Shown here: one piece after another, positions 38,130-41,983 of the stretch | How positions within the stretch are numbered: position 1 is the stretch's first letter | How the letters are laid out: every line of letters starts with the position of its first letter | Source: Akkermansiaceae bacterium | Lineage (GTDB): Bacteria > Verrucomicrobiota > Verrucomicrobiia > Verrucomicrobiales > Akkermansiaceae | DNA: 41,983 nt | Assembly (NCBI GenBank): GCA_025354565.1 | Contig: JANXMQ010000207.1 | Location: forward strand, 1-41,983 | Direction: 5' to 3' | Translations under genes and position numbers: made by a program | The notes under the pieces: generated by a model | Told to the model about the DNA's origin: nothing | Database searches by the model: none | The model's input: the letters and a program-made list of their open reading frames with translations, nothing else

Positions 38130-38888
38130 CTATTTTTTCGAGACGGCGATTTCAAACATCTGCGGCCAATATTTCCCGGTGACGAGGAGGTTGCCGGAAG
38201 CTTGGTCGTAAGCGATGCCGTTCAGAACGTCGGCGTGATTTGGCCGGGTGAGTTGGTTTTTCAAGCCTGCGAGATCGAGCCAGCCGGTGACTTGGCCGCT
38301 CTCGGGTGAAATCCGGGCGATCCGGTCGGTCTGGTAGATGTTGGCGAAAATCTGTCCGTCGATCCATTCCAGTTCGTTGAGATTGCTCACCTTGCTGTTG
38401 CCGTCCTTGATCGTCAGGGTTTTCGTTATGGAGAAATCCTTGGGGTTGATGAATTTCAGATCGCTGGTGCCGTCGCTCATGACGAGCTGTGTGCCATCAG
38501 TCGTAAGTCCCCAGCCCTCGCCCTGATAGGTGTGGGTGCGGATCGGTTTGAAGGTATCGGGTTCGAGGACATAGACGGTGTTTTCCTTCCAAGTGAGCAC
38601 CCACATTTCCTTGCCGATGACGCTCAATCCCTCGCCGAAGACCGTCTTCGCGAGCGGGCGCTTGCGCAGGACCTTGCCGGTGGTCGGTTCGATTTCGCGG
38701 ACGGTGGACTCGCCATATTGACCCGCGCTTTCAAACAGGCGGCCGCCGATGAGTTGCAGGCCTTGGGTGTAGGCGGTGGCGTCGTGAGGGCGGGTTGAAA
38801 TGATTTGATAGCCGAGACGCTCCGGCTGGTTTTTTTGACAGGACGTGAAGGACAGGCAGATCGCCAGTAATGTTAGAGCAGGTTTCAT
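38130..38888 (-). CDS. Glutaminyl-peptide cyclotransferase-like lipoprotein (252 aa)
   Basis: Signal peptide with lipobox (LSFTSC, Cys17), so membrane-anchored and extracytoplasmic. The rest is a five-bladed propeller of the plant-type glutamine cyclotransferase family: PHDATAYTQGLQLIGGRLFE, SAGQYGESTVREIEP, FGEGLSVIGKEMWVLTWKEN, LNELEWIDGQIFANIYQTDR, LNGIAYDQASGNLLVTGKYW. Enzymes of this family form N-terminal pyroglutamate. The start is 3 bases from the stop of the RsmA-NUDIX gene, so they share a transcript. Confidence 0.92.
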   Translation of the reverse strand: MKPALTLLAICLSFTSCQKNQPERLGYQIISTRPHDATAYTQGLQLIGGRLFESAGQYGESTVREIEPTTGKVLRKRPLAKTVFGEGLSVIGKEMWVLTWKENTVYVLEPDTFKPIRTHTYQGEGWGLTTDGTQLVMSDGTSDLKFINPKDFSITKTLTIKDGNSKVSNLNELEWIDGQIFANIYQTDRIARISPESGQVTGWLDLAGLKNQLTRPNHADVLNGIAYDQASGNLLVTGKYWPQMFEIAVSKK

Positions 38889-38891
38889 GAA

Positions 38892-40235
38892 TCAGAGTGA
38901 GTTGAATTTTTCCCAGCACTTCAAAAAGCCTGGAGCGAAATCGGACGGTCTGCCCGCGACCCAGGCGGCGATTTCACCTAACGGAAACCACAGTGCTGCC
39001 TCCACCTCGGCGGACGGGAAGCGGATGTTTCCATCGTGGCGGGCACGGTAGAGCCGGACGTGTTCCCAACCGGTTTCCGGGCAGGGCGTGAGGCGGGCGA
39101 TTTCCTCCGGCGGACAGTCCATAGTGATCCCCATTTCCTCGGCGAGTTCTCTAACTGCCGCAGCGTCATAAGACTCGCCGGCGTCCAAATGCCCGGAAAC
39201 ACTGGAGTCCCAGAGTCCGCGACAGAGATCCTTGAGCAGCGAGCGTTTTTGCAATAACAGATCGCCCCGTTTGTTGAAAACGAACACATGCACTGCGCGG
39301 TGGAGCAGCATTTGCGCGTGGACTTCGGCTCGGGTCGCCGTGCCTATCACCTCGTCATTGGCATTCACCACGTCGAAAATTTCCCCCGCTTTCTGTGGCA
39401 CGTCCATGAGCGGATGAGGATCGTAGGCGCGTGTTAGATCGACCCATTGCGCAAGTGTTAGTTCCTCGCCGCGCACGGTGGCACTCACTCCTAACAGACT
39501 GGTGGTTTTCTCCCACGGCGGTCCATCCGGTAGTTGTTTTTTTAACTGCTTCCGCCGTTGTGCGAAGCCCCGGCGGATCAGTTCGTCGAACAAGCGGTAA
39601 TCGAAAACCGGCAGCCCGCTGGTCCGCGGCGTCAGCACCGCCACTGTCGAGTCGATCTTCGGCTGCGGGTAAAACGCGTCCGGCGGCACTGTCCGCAGCG
39701 GCTTCACCTCCCAGTTCGCCTGAGTCCGCAGCGAGAGGATGCCGTAGTCCTTGGTCCCCGGTTGCGCCGCCAGCCGGTCGATCACTTCCTTCTGCAACAT
39801 GATCACCGCCCGGGCGAACGGATGCGGCCGACTGAGCAGATTTTTCAAAATCGCCCCGCCGCACGAGTAGGGCAGATTTCCTAAAAATTTCAGCGGGCGA
39901 TGTTTGAAAAGCGTCCTGCCGTCGAATTTCGCGCCGTCCGCATGATGCACCTCCACGCTCGGCTCCTCGCGGAACCGTTCCTTCAGCGCCTCCGCCAGTC
40001 GTGCATCGAACTCGATCAAAATCAACCGCCGCACCTGCCCCACCAGATGTTCGCTCAATGCTCCCGTACCCGGCCCCACCTCCACCACCGCATCATCCGC
40101 CGTGATTTCCAACTGCGCCACGATCCACCGCGCCATGTTCGGATCGATCAGGAAATTCTGCCCAAGTTGCTTGCTCGGCATCACCCCGGCGTGCAGCAGC
40201 GCCTCTCGTATTTCCCGACCCGTCATGGCCGCCAT
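38892..40235 (-). CDS. rsmA: RsmA (KsgA) 16S rRNA dimethyltransferase fused to a NUDIX hydrolase (447 aa)
   Basis: Residues 1-270 are a complete RsmA: KQLGQNFLIDP (22-32), EVGPGTGALSEHL (52-64), NLPYSCGG (120-127) and FYPQPKIDSTVAVL (188-201). It dimethylates two adenines near the 3' end of 16S rRNA. From about 280 a NUDIX domain follows: EIFDVVNANDEVIGTATRAE, HRAVHVFVFNKRGDLLLQKR, and the NUDIX box GHLDAGESYDAAAVRELAEE (348-367) with all catalytic Glu. The NUDIX part resembles the isopentenyl-diphosphate isomerase-like/YfcD subgroup. There is no stop or frameshift between the parts, so it is a real fusion. ATG 40226 is an alternative start. Confidence 0.93.
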   Translation of the reverse strand: MAAMTGREIREALLHAGVMPSKQLGQNFLIDPNMARWIVAQLEITADDAVVEVGPGTGALSEHLVGQVRRLILIEFDARLAEALKERFREEPSVEVHHADGAKFDGRTLFKHRPLKFLGNLPYSCGGAILKNLLSRPHPFARAVIMLQKEVIDRLAAQPGTKDYGILSLRTQANWEVKPLRTVPPDAFYPQPKIDSTVAVLTPRTSGLPVFDYRLFDELIRRGFAQRRKQLKKQLPDGPPWEKTTSLLGVSATVRGEELTLAQWVDLTRAYDPHPLMDVPQKAGEIFDVVNANDEVIGTATRAEVHAQMLLHRAVHVFVFNKRGDLLLQKRSLLKDLCRGLWDSSVSGHLDAGESYDAAAVRELAEEMGITMDCPPEEIARLTPCPETGWEHVRLYRARHDGNIRFPSAEVEAALWFPLGEIAAWVAGRPSDFAPGFLKCWEKFNSL

Positions 40236-40328
40236 TCATGACGCATCCGGGAGCCGCAAGCAACCTCAAGAATTTAGTCGAAGCTGACGCTTTCGATACC
40301 GGGAAATTTCACATCGATCTTCCTGTAA

Positions 40329-40706
40329 AATGGTAATACCCTCCGCCGTCTGCGGACCGCTCACACCACCGAGATTGTGCTCGGCGAGACGTGTTGGCAT
40401 CTGGGAGGCAATACCCAACCCGTCCACGCCCTGCTGGGTCTGGTTCGAGTGGGGGCGTTCCAATTGCTTCGTCCATGGGCCTGGCATCCGGAGCGGACTC
40501 AGGAGTTGATGGTGAAATACGACCGCGTGGATGCGGCGGACGCTTCACTCGTCGTCTTGTCCGAAATCCATCGCAACGCGAAAATCATCACCACCGACCA
40601 CCGCGACTTTTCCATTTACCGCCGCTTCGGACGTCACCGCCTGCCGGTCTCCCTCCCGCTTGACCTCTCCACCGCCATGAAGTTGAAATCGTCGATTTAC
40701 CAGTGA
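40329..40706 (+). pseudogene. PIN-domain toxin lacking its N-terminus
   Basis: Open from 40329 after a TAA, with no suitable ATG. The sequence is VapC-like: TTEIVLGETCWHLGGNTQPV carries the conserved Glu, YDRVDAADASLVVLSEIHRN the central Asp pair and KIITTDHRDFSIYRRFGR the last. The first strand with its essential Asp is missing; 40241-40328 holds no in-frame replacement. A protein from the GTG at 40377 would be inactive. No antitoxin is adjacent. Confidence 0.7.
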
Positions 40707-40713
40707 ATCCAAC

Positions 40714-40788
40714 ATGAAAACACACGCTCCCATCCATCCTGGCGAGCTTCTCCGCGAGGATTTCCTGATTCCCCCTTGGCCTCTCTAG
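40714..40788 (+). pseudogene. N-terminal stub of a HigA antitoxin
   Basis: MKTHAPIHPGELLREDFLIP is nearly identical to the HigA at 24908, including the upstream GAATCCAACATGAAAAC. One extra C in the CCC CCT stretch shifts the frame and it stops at TAG (40786-40788). The helix-turn-helix and the rest of the gene are absent. Confidence 0.75.
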
Positions 40789-40819
40789 AACCATTCCTTT
40801 CCCCGCCCCATAACGGACC

Positions 40820-40848
40820 TTGATTTTCGGAACTTTGTAAATTACAAC
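40820..40848 (+). promoter_or_regulatory. Promoter of the phd/PIN operon with overlapping palindrome
   Basis: TTGATT (40820-40825) and TACAAC (40843-40848) are spaced by 17 bases. A palindrome TTGTAA-A-TTACAA (40835-40847 by my count, within one base) overlaps the -10 box, where an autorepressing antitoxin would bind. The ATG at 40856 is only 7 bases after the -10, implying a leaderless mRNA. Confidence 0.5.
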
Positions 40849-40855
40849 TATCTGT

Positions 40856-41119
40856 ATGCCTGCCACTACCATCAGCACAACCGACGCGGCGCGCCATTTG
40901 GGGGACTACCTCGCAAGAGTGAAACACAAGGGCGAGCATTTCCTTCTCACCAAGAACGACCAACCGATCGCCGAACTCTCACCAGCCAGCGGATCCCGTC
41001 GCGCCACATGGGGGGAATTGCTGTCCGCCGTGGCACGTCTTCCACGCGACCCTTCGTTCGCAGATGATCTGGAAAAGGTGAACGAGGCCGATCAACCCGC
41101 CGTCAATCCATGGGCCTGA
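40856..41119 (+). CDS. Phd/YefM-type antitoxin (87 aa)
   Basis: MPATTISTTDAARHLGDYLA begins the Phd fold, with RVKHKGEHFLLTKNDQPIAE and LSPA typical of the DNA-binding half. The C-terminal SFADDLEKVNEADQPAVNPW is the disordered segment that wraps the toxin. It should repress the operon through the palindrome at the -10 box. It overlaps the toxin gene by 10 bases. Confidence 0.92.
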   Translation: MPATTISTTDAARHLGDYLARVKHKGEHFLLTKNDQPIAELSPASGSRRATWGELLSAVARLPRDPSFADDLEKVNEADQPAVNPWA

Positions 41120-41523
41120 TTCTCGACACTTCCGCGCTGGTGGCATGGGAACGAGCCCAGAATGACGGACGAACCCTCGCCCTCGACGACAGCGAGGAGC
41201 TGGTGATGCCCGCCGTGGTTTGGGCAGAAGCATTGGCTGGCGTCCGCCTGGCCGATTCCGTCGCCCGCGCCACCCGCCGGATGGCGCGACTCGAAGCCTT
41301 GCGACGCGTGATTGGGGTCGAGCCGTTCACTGCCGAAACCGCCGAACATCATGCCGACATCTTTGCCGAGTTGACCCAAAGCGGAACGATGATTCCTCAA
41401 AACGACATCGCCGTGGCAGCAACCGCACGCTGTTTGGGATGCGGAGTCCTGGTCGGCCCACGGGATGAAGCTCATTTTCGCCGTATCGATGGCCTTGAAG
41501 TCCGGCTTTTGACCGTGAACTGA
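41110..41523 (+). CDS. vapC: VapC-type PIN toxin (137 aa)
   Basis: A complete PIN RNase: MGLILDTSALVAWERAQND with Asp6, MPAVVWAEALAGVRLADS with the conserved Glu, then TMIPQNDIAVAATARCLGCG with the central Asp and VGPRDEAHFRRIDGL near the end. The last site reads GPRDEAHF in place of the more usual T-x-N/D-x-x-x-F, a mild departure. Its partner is the overlapping Phd-type antitoxin. The module appears intact. Confidence 0.92.
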   Translation: MGLILDTSALVAWERAQNDGRTLALDDSEELVMPAVVWAEALAGVRLADSVARATRRMARLEALRRVIGVEPFTAETAEHHADIFAELTQSGTMIPQNDIAVAATARCLGCGVLVGPRDEAHFRRIDGLEVRLLTVN

Positions 41524-41532
41524 GCCACCGCC

Positions 41533-41763
41533 ATGAAAAAATCCCCCCGCTGCACTCTGGAGTAAAAATGATGGGGCAGTAGGCATCCTGCCTACATTTT
41601 ATCGAACTGAAGAAGGTGCCTGCAAGAATGCCCACGCTTTGATTCTTAAAAACCCAAGCACTCCCGGCCAGTGAATCAATCTCCAACTCGACTACAAATT
41701 TATGCGCGCTGACCGCGAAAAGGCGATGCCCTCCGCCAGGAAGTGCAGCCCTGGACGGCGTGA
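41533..41763 (+). pseudogene. Decayed HigA antitoxin (start and C-terminus only)
   Basis: The leader GAGCCACCGCCATGAAAAA at 41522 is that of the intact higA at 25906, but the frame stops after MKKSPRCTLE. From about 41661 the DNA again matches the higA C-terminus (CTCCAACTCGACTAC at 41681; intact copy 26128), through the stop and some 30 bases beyond. The match has a one-base deletion in the GCGAAAA stretch. The helix-turn-helix is replaced by about 115 bp of unrelated DNA with a hairpin. From 41764 to 41859 I see nothing else. Confidence 0.75.
41579..41595. repeat. Small hairpin, possible terminator of the phd/PIN operon
   Basis: GTAGGCA (41579-41585) and TGCCTAC (41589-41595) form a perfect 7-bp stem with a 3-base loop, followed by ATTTTAT. 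It lies 56 bp after the toxin stop, inside the decayed HigA. It could be a weak intrinsic terminator or a dispersed repeat unit. Confidence 0.45.
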
Positions 41764-41859
41764 AATGCCGGTAAGTTAAAATGCGTGACCTGATTCAAGG
41801 CGGAAAAACACGCCATCGCCCGGCTTGCAATCCCCCTCCACCATCCCCATAGTTTGCTC

Positions 41860-41983
41860 ATGAAGGATTTAATCACGATTGATCCGGCGATCTGCAATGG
41901 ACGCCCTGTGGTGAGGGGGACTCGCATCACGGTGCAAACGGTGATGGAGTTCCTAGCCGCAGGAGACACCGTTGAGGATGTTC
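41860..41983 (+). CDS. DUF433-type antitoxin, partial at window end (first 41 aa)
   Basis: MKDLITIDPAICNGRPVVRG followed by TRITVQTVMEFLAAGDTVED is the recognisable start of DUF433 proteins, small winged-helix-like antitoxins usually paired with a DUF5615 PIN-like toxin downstream. The gene runs off the end of the window. The start is preceded by no clear Shine-Dalgarno, like the other TA genes here. Confidence 0.88.
   Translation, partial: MKDLITIDPAICNGRPVVRGTRITVQTVMEFLAAGDTVEDV

Overview
The window looks like a chromosomal segment of a member of the Verrucomicrobiota, in or near the Verrucomicrobiaceae/Luteolibacter group. This is an inference from gene content: a membrane Ser/Thr kinase with C-type lectin and SHD1-like domains, a short PEP-CTERM protein, a LacZ-type enzyme carrying a LamG insert, a sialate O-acetylesterase-like esterase, a YHYH protein, a Cys-poor SCO/DUF420 cluster, and generally poor Shine-Dalgarno sequences. 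No rRNA or tRNA was seen, so the lineage call is tentative.

Left part (1-24043) is mostly ordinary chromosome. It holds a small secreted protein, the kinase, an L,D-transpeptidase lipoprotein overlapping a rhodanese, the tRNA-modification enzyme Sua5/TsaC, a secreted beta-galactosidase followed by a decayed LamG fragment, a carbohydrate esterase, a Tim44-like zinc-ribbon membrane protein, a leftward cluster (membrane protein, HPt, membrane protein, YbjN-like), a PEP-CTERM protein, cysS, an ATP-grasp-like protein, a DUF3127 protein with an SSB-like acidic tail, LutC, a YHYH protein and two large secreted proteins of unknown function.

Middle part (24159-33558) is an accessory island crowded with toxin-antitoxin (TA) genes in all states of repair. 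There is a vapBC pair whose toxin has an in-frame TAG, a HigA N-terminal stub, a frameshifted second HigA, a frameshifted PIN remnant, an intact higBA, and a lone 1273-residue protein. The large protein has a nuclease-like N-terminus, a region resembling a degenerate NTPase and a long helical tail, and is the best candidate here for an undescribed defence protein. After it come two intact PIN-toxin modules interleaved with two differently damaged 127-bp copies of the same XRE antitoxin tail, a truncated IS110 transposase fused to a sequence resembling that tail, a free-standing LAGLIDADG protein and a DUF1232 protein.

Right part (33750-40235) returns to core genes, all leftward: lutA-lutB (lactate oxidation, with lutC 14 kb away), and a tight cluster of an RsmA-NUDIX fusion, a glutaminyl cyclase-like lipoprotein, a cysteine-less SCO-like protein, an SCO-like protein with CXXC, and a DUF420 membrane protein, probably linked to cytochrome oxidase maturation. 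A second TA cluster closes the window (40329-41983): an N-truncated PIN gene, a HigA stub, an intact phd/PIN pair with a palindromic promoter, another decayed HigA and the start of a DUF433 antitoxin. The two TA clusters share paralogous fragments in direct orientation, so the 15.5 kb between them is bounded by direct repeats.
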